From an uncultured Eubacterium sp. (GTDB lineage Bacteria; Bacillota; Clostridia; Lachnospirales; Lachnospiraceae): a DNA stretch of 9,296 nucleotides. Position numbers and translations under genes: made by a program. The notes under the pieces are model-generated. The model had not been told where the DNA came from. It did no database searches and was given only the letters and a program-made list of their open reading frames with translations. The stretch lies in assembly GCA_910577295.1 (NCBI GenBank), contig CAJTLS010000053.1:1-9296 (forward strand), read 5' to 3'. Shown in pieces: positions 4,020 through 9,296 of the stretch; the first letter of the stretch is position 1; each line of letters opens with the position of its first letter.

Positions 4020-5111
4020 TTGCGAATTGCTTTAATTGACGTAGATGGACATAATTTCCCGAACCTACCACTAATGAAATTATCCGCATGGCACAAACAG
4101 CAGGGAGATACCGTTGAATGGTACGAACCATTATTTCATAGTATGGGAGAACCATTCGACAAGGCGTATATGTCAAAGGTGTTTAGTTTTACGCCAGATT
4201 ATCCCTATTACGTCAATGCAAAAGAGATAAATAAAGGTGGTAGTGGTTACTGCATACGGCTTGAGGGTCAAAAAGAACTCTACGACACAAAAAAAGACAC
4301 CATGCTACCGCCAGAGATAGAAACGATATATCCAGACTATGAAATTTACTACGAAAGGATACCAGAAGTCAAGAATACTGCTTACGGTTTTCTGACAAGG
4401 GGCTGTCCGTATGGATATGACACGAACAACCCATGCAAGAAAAATACGCATGATTATTGTCATGTAAGCACGAAAGAGGGATTTTGTTCTCGTAAGGTTG
4501 CTGACCTTGATACATTTTGGAGAGGGCAGAAAAATATAGTCCTGCTTGACCCGAACATAACTGCATGCAAAGACTGTGACGGACTTTTCCGACAACTGCT
4601 TGATAGCAAGGCATGGATTGACTTTTCACAAGGGTTAGACATAAAAATGATGAACGAAAAGCGGGCGAAAATGATAAGCCAAATGAAAGTGAATAATATT
4701 CATTTTGCATGGGATAGGTACGAGGATAAAAAACTTGTTCTTCCAAAGTTTGAAATGTTTAAAAAAGTAACAGGACTTGGCTATCAGAATTTAACGGTTT
4801 ATATGCTGACGAACTTTGATACAACGACTGATGAGGATTTAGAGAGGGTTTATACCTTGCGAGATTTAGGTTTTAATCCCTTTGTAATGATATATAACAA
4901 AGATGATTTTGTGGACTGCGACAGAAACGGAAAACCTATAAGGCTAAAAGCAGAACATGAATTATTGAAAAAATACACAAAAGAGCAGATAGAGCATTTT
5001 GATAGGTGTTGGAAAATTCAGCAATGGGTAAATAATCGGATAATTTTTCGGAGTTGTGAAAGGTTCGAAGAGTTTGGAAGAAGTAAGAGAGGTAAAACAT
5101 ACTGGAAATAA
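4020..5111 (+). CDS. Radical-SAM-like protein with an atypically spaced cysteine motif
   Basis: This is a 363-residue protein. The TTG at 4020 gives MRIALIDVDGHNFPN, the expected N-terminus of a family I recall as radical SAM proteins in clostridial phages and mobile elements. AAAGGA lies 9 bases upstream. An ATG at 4013 is in another frame and stops after eight codons. Family features include the N-terminal LIDVDGHNFPNLPLMKLSAWH segment, GFLTRGCP (residues 123-130), KVADLDTFWRGQK, LLDPN, DFSQGLDIK, HFAWDRYEDK and a C-terminal QWVNNRIIF. In close relatives the RGCP segment normally runs into a CxxxCxxC iron-sulfur motif. Here the cysteines are C129, C139 and C147 (next C156), nine and seven residues apart. 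Whether they hold a 4Fe-4S cluster is unclear. No substrate is assigned. Role inferred as a DNA- or nucleotide-related enzyme of the element. Confidence 0.75.
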   Translation: MRIALIDVDGHNFPNLPLMKLSAWHKQQGDTVEWYEPLFHSMGEPFDKAYMSKVFSFTPDYPYYVNAKEINKGGSGYCIRLEGQKELYDTKKDTMLPPEIETIYPDYEIYYERIPEVKNTAYGFLTRGCPYGYDTNNPCKKNTHDYCHVSTKEGFCSRKVADLDTFWRGQKNIVLLDPNITACKDCDGLFRQLLDSKAWIDFSQGLDIKMMNEKRAKMISQMKVNNIHFAWDRYEDKKLVLPKFEMFKKVTGLGYQNLTVYMLTNFDTTTDEDLERVYTLRDLGFNPFVMIYNKDDFVDCDRNGKPIRLKAEHELLKKYTKEQIEHFDRCWKIQQWVNNRIIFRSCERFEEFGRSKRGKTYWK

Positions 5112-5125
5112 TTAGGAGGGCGAAT

Positions 5126-5560
5126 ATGGAAACAGGATTATTTGACAAGAACGGAAACCAAATCAAAGTCGGAGACAGGACAAGACTTGTTTTGGCGGAT
5201 GGAGAAGTAAGGGAATTTGATGTTTGTTTTAAGACTGTAAATCGGACGGTGAAATGCCATCCCGATTTTGATGATGAATACGCAAATGTAGCAATTACAG
5301 GAATTGTATTCTGCTGGAATGGATATGATTTATTTCCCTGCATAAGCGAAAACGGTATTTCTGATGTGTCAAAAATGGAAATCATGTTAAAAGTTGGAGA
5401 TAAGGTTGTTATGAATGGCAAGTATCGTGTTCCCTCATCAGCGAAAGGAAAGGAATTTACGGTTATAACAGAACCGCAAGAAATCCACGGAGTGGATTTT
5501 GTATATCTTGATGGTACTGGTGTGTGCTATGCCGTAGATGGCTTGACAAAGGTTGAATAA
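5126..5560 (+). CDS. Two-module hypothetical protein, 144 aa
   Basis: AGGAGG lies 7 bases before the ATG at 5126. Residues 1-85 begin METGLFDKNGNQIKVGD and contain VREFDVCFKTVNRTVKCHPDFDDEYA and GIVFCWNGYDLFPC, a pattern I recall from hypothetical proteins of clostridial mobile elements. Residues 87-144 begin with an internal methionine, M87 (MLKVGDKVVMNGKYRVP), and end in CYAVDGLTKVE. From memory this second part resembles separate small proteins with an SH3-like start (KVGD-VV-MN). The gene therefore looks like a fusion of two small proteins, each opening with a KVGD beta segment. No catalytic residues are apparent. It lies 14 bases after the radical-SAM-like gene. Confidence 0.7.
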   Translation: METGLFDKNGNQIKVGDRTRLVLADGEVREFDVCFKTVNRTVKCHPDFDDEYANVAITGIVFCWNGYDLFPCISENGISDVSKMEIMLKVGDKVVMNGKYRVPSSAKGKEFTVITEPQEIHGVDFVYLDGTGVCYAVDGLTKVE

Positions 5561-5575
5561 TCTACATTTTTACTT

Positions 5576-5600
5576 TATTTAGTATTGATGATGTGGGATA
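5576..5600 (+). repeat. 25-base direct repeat, copy 1 (intergenic)
   Basis: This is identical to 6487-6511, 911 bases away. Here it lies between genes, in the frame that runs into the zinc-ribbon gene at 5662. In copy 2 the same bases encode the end of another protein (F-S-I-D-D-V-G and stop). It looks like a leftover 3' gene end. Confidence 0.9.
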
Positions 5601-5661
5601 TATTGGATTACTTACAGTGCTTTATCAAAAATGGATAAGCTGCTTGGAGGAATTAATTGAA

Positions 5662-5970
5662 ATGACAGAAAAAGAAGCAATTGAAGAATTAGGAGAAAAT
5701 ATAAGGTTGCCATTTGGAGGCAGTATTTCCGACGAAGCATCAAAGCTAGCAATCAAGGCTCTTGAAGAAATCCGGCAATACCGAGCAATCGGCACAGTCG
5801 AGGAATGTCGGGAGGCAATGGAAAAGCGGAGTGGGAAGAAACCCGTCAAAGACAAATATAATCACGATTGTTGCCCTAATTGTGGTTGGATTGTCTATAA
5901 AGATGAATACGGTGGCAGATACTTACCGTATTGCGAGAATTGCGGACAGGCTATTGATTGGCCTGAATAG
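5662..5970 (+). CDS. Zinc-ribbon hypothetical protein, 102 aa
   Basis: The ATG at 5662 has GGAGG 11 bases upstream, a slightly long spacing; the frame is open further upstream (GTG at 5593, inside the 25-base repeat), but that part looks non-native. Residues 1-55 are a helical acidic region (MTEKEAIEELGENIRLP, then EASKLAIKALEEIRQYRAIGTVEECREAMEK). Residues 71-94 carry C71-x-x-C74 and C91-x-x-C94 around GWIVYKDEYGGRYLPY, a zinc ribbon. The layout matches a widespread clostridial mobile-element protein that I know only as hypothetical. It may bind zinc and nucleic acid or protein partners; no activity is apparent. It begins about 100 bases after the previous gene, the largest gap in the train from 2811 to this point. 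Confidence 0.75.
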   Translation: MTEKEAIEELGENIRLPFGGSISDEASKLAIKALEEIRQYRAIGTVEECREAMEKRSGKKPVKDKYNHDCCPNCGWIVYKDEYGGRYLPYCENCGQAIDWPE

Positions 5971-6113
5971 GTGCAGTTGCTTGGGAAAAAAGGAGTGAGG
6001 GAATAGGAAATATATGGAACACGCTCACGAAAACAAGCATAAACGATAAAGAAGAACAGTTTATGTGGGAAGATAGGCAGATTAAATTCAAAAACTGAAA
6101 GGGGAACGAGAGA

Positions 6114-6512
6114 ATGGATATAAAAGAATTTGCAAAGTCAATCAGCGGAAAAGAATACGGTTATCCGCAGTTTACCAAAGAAGAAATTGAAACAGCGGAA
6201 GAAAATGGATTTGTCATTGTTTACGGTGCATCTGATGATTTGATGGAGTTTGAGGGCGCAATTTGTGACGAGGCCGGCCGTTTCGAGGGCGGTAATGTTT
6301 ATTTCAACGAAACTGGCGTAATAGATGATAATTCTGTAACATCATTTGATAAACAGATAAAAGCTATTTGGTGTGGCGGCGAAAAAGACGATGATGAGCA
6401 GGAAATCACATGGACTTACGAAACCGAGATACCACACGAAACCTTTATGATTTACGAGGACGGAGAGCCTTATTGCAGAGGGATTGTATTTAGTATTGAT
6501 GATGTGGGATAA
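6114..6512 (+). CDS. Acidic hypothetical protein, 132 aa
   Basis: AAAGGGG lies about 9 bases before the ATG at 6114. The product begins MDIKEFAKSISGKEYG and is very acidic. It includes GFVIVYGASDDLMEFEGAI-type and GGNVYFNETGVI segments, which suggest a mixed beta fold. The C-terminal ITWTYETEIPHETFMIYEDGEP is followed by a final IVFSIDDVG. I recall this family from clostridial prophages and ICEs as a hypothetical protein, without function. The last nine codons contain copy 2 of the 25-base repeat. The four-hairpin array starts seven bases after the stop, so it may lie in this gene's 3' untranslated region. The 143 bases before the gene (5971-6113) show no convincing reading frame. Confidence 0.7.
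   Translation: MDIKEFAKSISGKEYGYPQFTKEEIETAEENGFVIVYGASDDLMEFEGAICDEAGRFEGGNVYFNETGVIDDNSVTSFDKQIKAIWCGGEKDDDEQEITWTYETEIPHETFMIYEDGEPYCRGIVFSIDDVG
6487..6511 (+). repeat. 25-base direct repeat, copy 2 (inside gene 3' end)
   Basis: This exact copy of 5576-5600 covers the last codons of the gene at 6114-6512. It is the likely source copy, as it is coding in context, whereas copy 1 is not. Confidence 0.9.
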
Positions 6513-6518
6513 CAAGAG

Positions 6519-6631
6519 CCGGTGCGGCAACGCCGGAATTTCCGATAAAATGTGAGCGGCAACTCACATAAAACAACAAGGGTTCGGCGGCAACCGAACC
6601 CAAGATGGAGCGCTGCGGCAACAGCGGCTCC
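6519..6631 (+). repeat. Array of four hairpins with a shared CGGCAA loop
   Basis: Four consecutive hairpins share the apex GCGGCAAC (G-C closing pair, loop CGGCAA) but have different stems. Hairpin 1 is 6519-6536, 6 bp with one G-U. Hairpin 2 is 6550-6569, 7 bp. Hairpin 3 is 6580-6601, 8 bp. Hairpin 4 is 6607-6631, 9 bp with a bulged G. Loops start at 6525, 6557, 6588 and 6616, a spacing of 28-32 bases. Stems that pair despite unrelated sequences, with a constant loop, indicate selection for RNA structure and a loop-binding partner. The stems are GC-rich in AT-rich surroundings. I match this to no RNA family. The strand is assumed from the flanking genes; as DNA the array could form cruciforms on either strand. 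Confidence 0.85.
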
Positions 6632-6636
6632 GGCGG

Positions 6637-6652
6637 TGTCAGTTTCTGACAT
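6637..6652 (+). other. Fifth hairpin, TGTCAG-TTT-CTGACA, after the array
   Basis: TGTCAG (6637-6642) and CTGACA (6646-6651) form a perfect 6-bp stem with a 3-base loop, followed by the U-rich TATTATT. It lacks the CGGCAA loop and may act as a weak terminator of the array transcript. The remaining 117 bases to the next gene show no convincing element apart from a possible -10 TATAAC (6738-6743) without a good -35. Confidence 0.4.
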
Positions 6653-6769
6653 ATTATTCATGCATACATATGTTCACTACTCATACACTCACACACGCAT
6701 TTTTATTTTAACAGATTAAGCAATATTGCACAAGCCATATAACATATTTTGTAAAGGGGTGCCAATTTT

Positions 6770-6904
6770 ATGAAATACATATATAAAATCAACGGGGAAG
6801 AAAGGTTTCCAACCGAAGAGGAAAGAAAAAAGATGTACAGTACGTTTGTTCAGGCTTTGGGATACCGGCCGGTAAAAGAAAAGAAAAATACAGGGAGGAA
6901 GTAG
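6770..6904 (+). CDS. Small basic hypothetical protein, 44 aa
   Basis: AAAGGGG lies about 10 bases before the ATG at 6770. The product begins MKYIYKINGEERFPTEEERK and ends in VKEKKNTGRK, with net positive charge and no recognisable motif. The segment FVQALGYRPV contains a 12-base perfect palindrome in the DNA (TACCGGCCGGTA, 6863-6874). It is followed after two bases by the next gene, whose GGGAGG ribosome site lies within its last codons, so the two are probably translated together. It begins the operon that leads to the ssb-like and par genes. Function unknown. Confidence 0.6.
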   Translation: MKYIYKINGEERFPTEEERKKMYSTFVQALGYRPVKEKKNTGRK

Positions 6905-6906
6905 TT

Positions 6907-7158
6907 ATGCTTAGCGAAATGAAAAAGTTGTGCGGGGAAATTATATCACAGGCAGTTACTCTAAATTGCGCTGCGGGAATAGATGTATTTGTCTGCCTGC
7001 GTGGGGATATGGGCGTGATATCTGTGGACGTGGAAGAAAACAAAACGTTGGTATACAGTCGCAAAGAGTTTATTAGCAATTTAAAAAAGGTAGAAGAAAT
7101 AAAAAAAGATATACAGAAAATGATTGATTACAGGAGGAGAAAGTTTAATGGAAAATAA
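6907..7158 (+). CDS. Hypothetical protein, 83 aa
   Basis: GGGAGG lies 9 bases before the ATG at 6907. The product starts MLSEMKKLCGEIISQAV, followed by a beta-type segment (GIDVFVCLRGDMGVISVDVEEN) and a strongly basic, coiled C-terminal helix (EFISNLKKVEEIKKDIQKMIDYRRRK). I do not recognise the family. Its end overlaps the ssb-like gene by 11 bases, which points to translational coupling and possibly a role with that protein. No membrane or secretion signal is seen. Confidence 0.65.
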   Translation: MLSEMKKLCGEIISQAVTLNCAAGIDVFVCLRGDMGVISVDVEENKTLVYSRKEFISNLKKVEEIKKDIQKMIDYRRRKFNGK

Positions 7159-7744
7159 TCAAGCACGGTTGAGCGGGAAGATGGTTAATAATTTTGTTTT
7201 TAGCCATGCAAAAGGAAGCAGAAAGTTATACAGAGGGTTGATTGAATCGGAACGGTTGAGTGGGGCAGCGGATATCATACCGGTTATCGTTTCAGAATCA
7301 ATGATTAACACGTTACACGATTACACAGGGGAGTTTGTAGAGATAACCGGACAATTCCGGTCGTACAATTTGCACGAAAACGGCAAATCCAAATTGCTTT
7401 TGTTTTTATATGCGCATGATATTTGTACGGAGCCAACCGGAGAAATAATAAACAGTATAATATTAACTGGATTTTTATGCAAAAAACCGGTTTATCGGAA
7501 AACGCCGCTCGGAAAGCGAATTACGGACATTACTTTAGCCGTAAACCGTGTTCGTGGTTCGGATTATCTCCCCTGTATCTGCTGGGGAGAGGATGCGCAG
7601 TATATTTCTTACCTTGATGTTGGGGATAAGATTACCCTGCAGGGCAGGATGCAAAGCAGAGAGTATCAGAAGAAACAGAAAGACGGTACATTTGTTACCA
7701 AGACAGCTTACGAGGTTTCTGTCTTAGAGATACTTGACAAATAA
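7148..7744 (+). CDS. ssb: Single-stranded DNA-binding (SSB-like) protein with two apparent OB folds
   Basis: GGAGGAG lies about 8-9 bases before the ATG at 7148; a longer frame from 7124 has no ribosome site. The protein is 198 residues. The C-terminal half (about residues 98-198) reads like an SSB OB fold: IILTGFLCKKPVYRKTPLGKRI, ITLAVNR, CICWGEDAQYISYLDVGDKITLQGRMQSREY and KTAYEVSVLEI. The N-terminal half (residues 5-95: ARLSGKMVNNFVFSH, RGLIESERLSG, IIPVIVSES, EITGQFRSYN) has the same order of elements. Bacterial SSB usually has one OB fold of about 110 residues plus a disordered tail ending in an acidic tip; here the end is EVSVLEILDK, with no such tip. The protein would bind ssDNA during element replication or transfer without the usual partner-recruiting tail. 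The symbol is given for family only. Confidence 0.75.
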   Translation: MENNQARLSGKMVNNFVFSHAKGSRKLYRGLIESERLSGAADIIPVIVSESMINTLHDYTGEFVEITGQFRSYNLHENGKSKLLLFLYAHDICTEPTGEIINSIILTGFLCKKPVYRKTPLGKRITDITLAVNRVRGSDYLPCICWGEDAQYISYLDVGDKITLQGRMQSREYQKKQKDGTFVTKTAYEVSVLEILDK

Positions 7745-7777
7745 TTTTTATGCCAGAGAGGGGGTGATGGGAAATTT

Positions 7778-7960
7778 ATGAATAGGAAAGAAAAGTTTAT
7801 GTGCTATCCAAATTCGGATATCAAAATAGCAAGCCCGTTCTTTTCTGTTCGCTGCAACGACTGCGCCGCGCAATATTGGTCTACAAGGCCGGTACAACGA
7901 TGCCGCCAATGCCATGGAGCAAATATCAATTGCGCGCCGGCGAGTCAGGATAATTTATAA
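7778..7960 (+). CDS. Small zinc-ribbon protein, 60 aa
   Basis: The product carries C26-x-x-C29 and C42-x-x-C45 twelve residues apart, a compact zinc ribbon (RCNDCAAQYWSTRPVQRCRQCH), with extra cysteines at 9 and 52. Such proteins usually bind nucleic acid or a protein partner. The start is uncertain: the ATG at 7778 follows an anti-16S-like AGGGGGTGAT at long spacing, while an in-frame ATG at 7799 (residue 8) has AGGAAAG 8 bases upstream. It lies between the ssb-like gene and parA, 14-20 bases from the latter, so it is part of the same operon. The family is not recognised. Confidence 0.65.
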   Translation: MNRKEKFMCYPNSDIKIASPFFSVRCNDCAAQYWSTRPVQRCRQCHGANINCAPASQDNL

Positions 7961-7980
7961 ATGCATAGGAGGATATGAGC

Positions 7981-8772
7981 ATGAGGATTATATCAATGGT
8001 TAATCTCAAGGGAGGCGTTGGAAAAACAACGACAGCAATCAACATGGGGGCCGTTCTGGCGCATGACTACGGAAAGAGAGTGTTGCTTGTGGATAATGAT
8101 ATACAGGCAAACATCACACGCAAATTCGATTTGTTTAATTACGAAAAACCATCCATGGAGCAGATATACCAGCATGATGATATCAATGTCGGAGATGTTG
8201 TCTGCCGCTGCGGAACCGGTGGTTGTGTGTTGGATGTGATACCATCAAACCCTAATATGGATGCAGCCATAACAGAATTAATGAAAGACGAAAAGAGGCA
8301 GCAGTACAATGTTTTGCAAAATGCCCTCCAACAGATATGGGATGATTATGATTTTTGCATTATTGATAACCCGCCCGGCATCGGAATGAATGTGATTAAT
8401 GCTCTTGCCTGCACACATGATATTATTATTCCGATTAAAATGGACAAGTATGCAATGGACGGAATGCAGGATTTGGTCGAATTTTGCACGGATATTGCGG
8501 AATTTAATGAGGATTTACGTTCCGTCCGCGGGCTTGTTACCATGTTTTATAATATCACGGAGATTGTGGCTGGTGAGATGGTGCTTAAACGTAGTGATTA
8601 TGATATATATGATACTCATATCCGCTATAGCAAAAAGGCAGATGTTTTTTCCTTTTCGGAATGCGAAAGTTTGTTAAAATTTAGCCCGCGGTCGTCGGCG
8701 TGTATTGATTACCGCCGGTTTGTTAAAGAATATCTGGGGCTGCTCCCTGAGGATAATGGGGAGGGATTTTGA
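7981..8772 (+). CDS. parA: ParA-family partition ATPase
   Basis: The start at 7981 is preferred to the in-frame ATG at 7975, because AGGAGG (7967-7972) is 8 bases from the former and only 2 from the latter. The product is 263 residues, the usual Soj/ParA size. K10-GGVGK15-TT forms the deviant Walker A motif with the signature lysine, LLVDNDIQAN matches the Walker A' region, and D124-x4-D129-NPP is Walker B. There is no N-terminal HTH extension, so it is the short type. ParA ATPases form ATP-dependent dimers on DNA and are released by ParB, moving plasmid or element copies to daughter cells. The parB start overlaps its stop codon (TGATG). An unusual CRCGTGGC segment (C75, C77, C82) sits before the conserved DVIPSN strand. 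Confidence 0.93.
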   Translation: MRIISMVNLKGGVGKTTTAINMGAVLAHDYGKRVLLVDNDIQANITRKFDLFNYEKPSMEQIYQHDDINVGDVVCRCGTGGCVLDVIPSNPNMDAAITELMKDEKRQQYNVLQNALQQIWDDYDFCIIDNPPGIGMNVINALACTHDIIIPIKMDKYAMDGMQDLVEFCTDIAEFNEDLRSVRGLVTMFYNITEIVAGEMVLKRSDYDIYDTHIRYSKKADVFSFSECESLLKFSPRSSACIDYRRFVKEYLGLLPEDNGEGF

Positions 8773-9296
8773 TGCCTAGAATTAAAATATCGGAAAAAAT
8801 GAATGATGTGTCAAAGTTGGCGTCTGTCGATACGTCGGGATACAAAGAAATGTATTTGGATGCAGACAGTATTATTCCGGCGGAGGAAAATTTTTATCCT
8901 CTGGACGAAATTGAGGAACTGGCGGATGATTTACTGGATAGAGGACAGCTACAGCCGTTGCTTATTGCCCGCGTGGATGGGGAGTACAAACTTGCCGTCG
9001 GGCATCGGCGCCGTGAGGCTATTATTTTTAATAATAAGCGTGGGCACGTACATAAGGCGTGGTGTTTTGCCAAGGAGATGGATTATACAGATTTTATGCT
9101 TACGCTTATTTCGGCAAATGCATATACCCGTAAGATGGATGATGCTACATTACTTGAGCAGGCAAAAAAATTGAATTATTGGACTCAGGTTGCGTTGCAG
9201 GAGGGGAAACTTGAGGTTCACGGCGCTACTCGTGACTATGTGGCTAAAAAGTTACAGATATCGTCTACTAAAATGGCACAGGTAAATCAGGTTAAT
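8772..9296 (+). CDS. parB: ParB-family partition protein, partial (C-terminus beyond right edge)
   Basis: The ATG at 8772 overlaps the parA stop, with GGGGAGGG about 6 bases upstream. The visible 175 residues run from the N-terminus through the ParB/Spo0J nucleotide-binding domain: PLDEIEELADDLLDRGQLQPLLIARV (about 44-69) and VGHRRREA (76-83), the place where most ParBs have GERR. The region about 150-170 (ATRDYVAKKLQISSTK) starts the DNA-binding HTH. ParB binds parS, spreads by CTP-driven clamping in the known family, and activates ParA. No palindromic parS is recognised here; it may lie beyond the edge. Co-transcription with parA is secure from the overlap. Confidence 0.9.
   Translation, partial: MPRIKISEKMNDVSKLASVDTSGYKEMYLDADSIIPAEENFYPLDEIEELADDLLDRGQLQPLLIARVDGEYKLAVGHRRREAIIFNNKRGHVHKAWCFAKEMDYTDFMLTLISANAYTRKMDDATLLEQAKKLNYWTQVALQEGKLEVHGATRDYVAKKLQISSTKMAQVNQVN

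Noticed and set aside
4369..4746. Leftward 125-codon frame within the radical-SAM-like gene
   Set aside because: It is antisense to a well-supported gene, with cysteine- and serine-rich shadow composition and no ribosome site.
4936..5421. Leftward 161-codon frame across 4936-5421
   Set aside because: It runs antisense to two supported rightward genes, has no ribosome site and matches no family.
5971..6113. Possible small gene between the zinc-ribbon and acidic genes
   Set aside because: An open frame ending in EDRQIKFKN exists but has no usable start near its AAAGGAG site (only ATA), and an 11-codon ATG frame is too short to support.
6519..6652. CRISPR array reading of the hairpin region
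   Set aside because: Only the 8-base GCGGCAAC apex is shared, the flanking stems differ, there are no constant repeats of usual length and no cas genes.
6470..6661. Leftward 63-codon frame across the hairpin array
   Set aside because: It has no ribosome site, covers the structured hairpins and overlaps the end of the acidic gene; its composition reflects the repeats rather than a protein.
8803..9174. Rightward 123-codon frame inside parB
   Set aside because: It lies in another frame over a clear ParB coding region and has no ribosome site; it is a shadow.
1..9296. tRNA, rRNA, IS element, relaxase, integrase or phage structural genes
   Set aside because: I looked on both strands and found no sequence or protein that supports any of these.

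Overview
The window looks like part of an accessory or mobile element from a Clostridia-class Firmicute, most likely Lachnospiraceae or a relative. The reasons are AT-rich DNA, strong AGGAGG-type ribosome sites, TTG and GTG starts, and many small genes of types I recognise from clostridial integrative elements, plasmids and prophages. I see no integrase, relaxase, transfer gene, replication initiator, capsid or terminase gene, so an ICE, a conjugative plasmid and a phage-plasmid all remain possible.

Left part (1-2250). A SWIM zinc-finger gene runs leftward off the edge. After an AT-rich spacer come a 50-residue small gene, a bidirectional terminator and a leftward CI-like XRE repressor. The repressor gene faces a rightward operon across back-to-back near-consensus promoters (TTGACA-17-TATGAT leftward, TTGACA-17-TATAAT rightward). 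Repeated GTTCTC-type sites lie across both promoters, as in a lysogeny-type switch.

Middle (2210-5970). Four short ribbon-helix-helix (RHH) genes lie within 750 bases: one rightward, two leftward tandem paralogues, then one rightward. A perfect 8-bp inverted repeat sits over the promoter between the last two units. A rightward train follows: a small acidic protein, an MmcB-like protein with PD-(D/E)XK-type residues, a small orphan, a radical-SAM-like protein whose cysteine motif is spaced unusually, a two-module protein and a zinc-ribbon protein.

Right part (6114-9296). An acidic orphan protein is followed by a striking non-coding stretch. Four consecutive hairpins have unrelated stems but the same GCGGCAAC apex. 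Then come two small orphans, an SSB-like protein with two apparent OB folds and no acidic tail, a small zinc ribbon, ParA, and the N-terminal part of ParB. This end carries DNA-maintenance functions; no parS is recognised.

The best candidate for something undescribed is the hairpin array at 6519-6631. Other notable points are the RHH cluster, a 25-base exact direct repeat that places the end of one gene in front of another, and two nearly identical TGTCA(A/G)TTTCTGACAT palindromes 3.7 kb apart.
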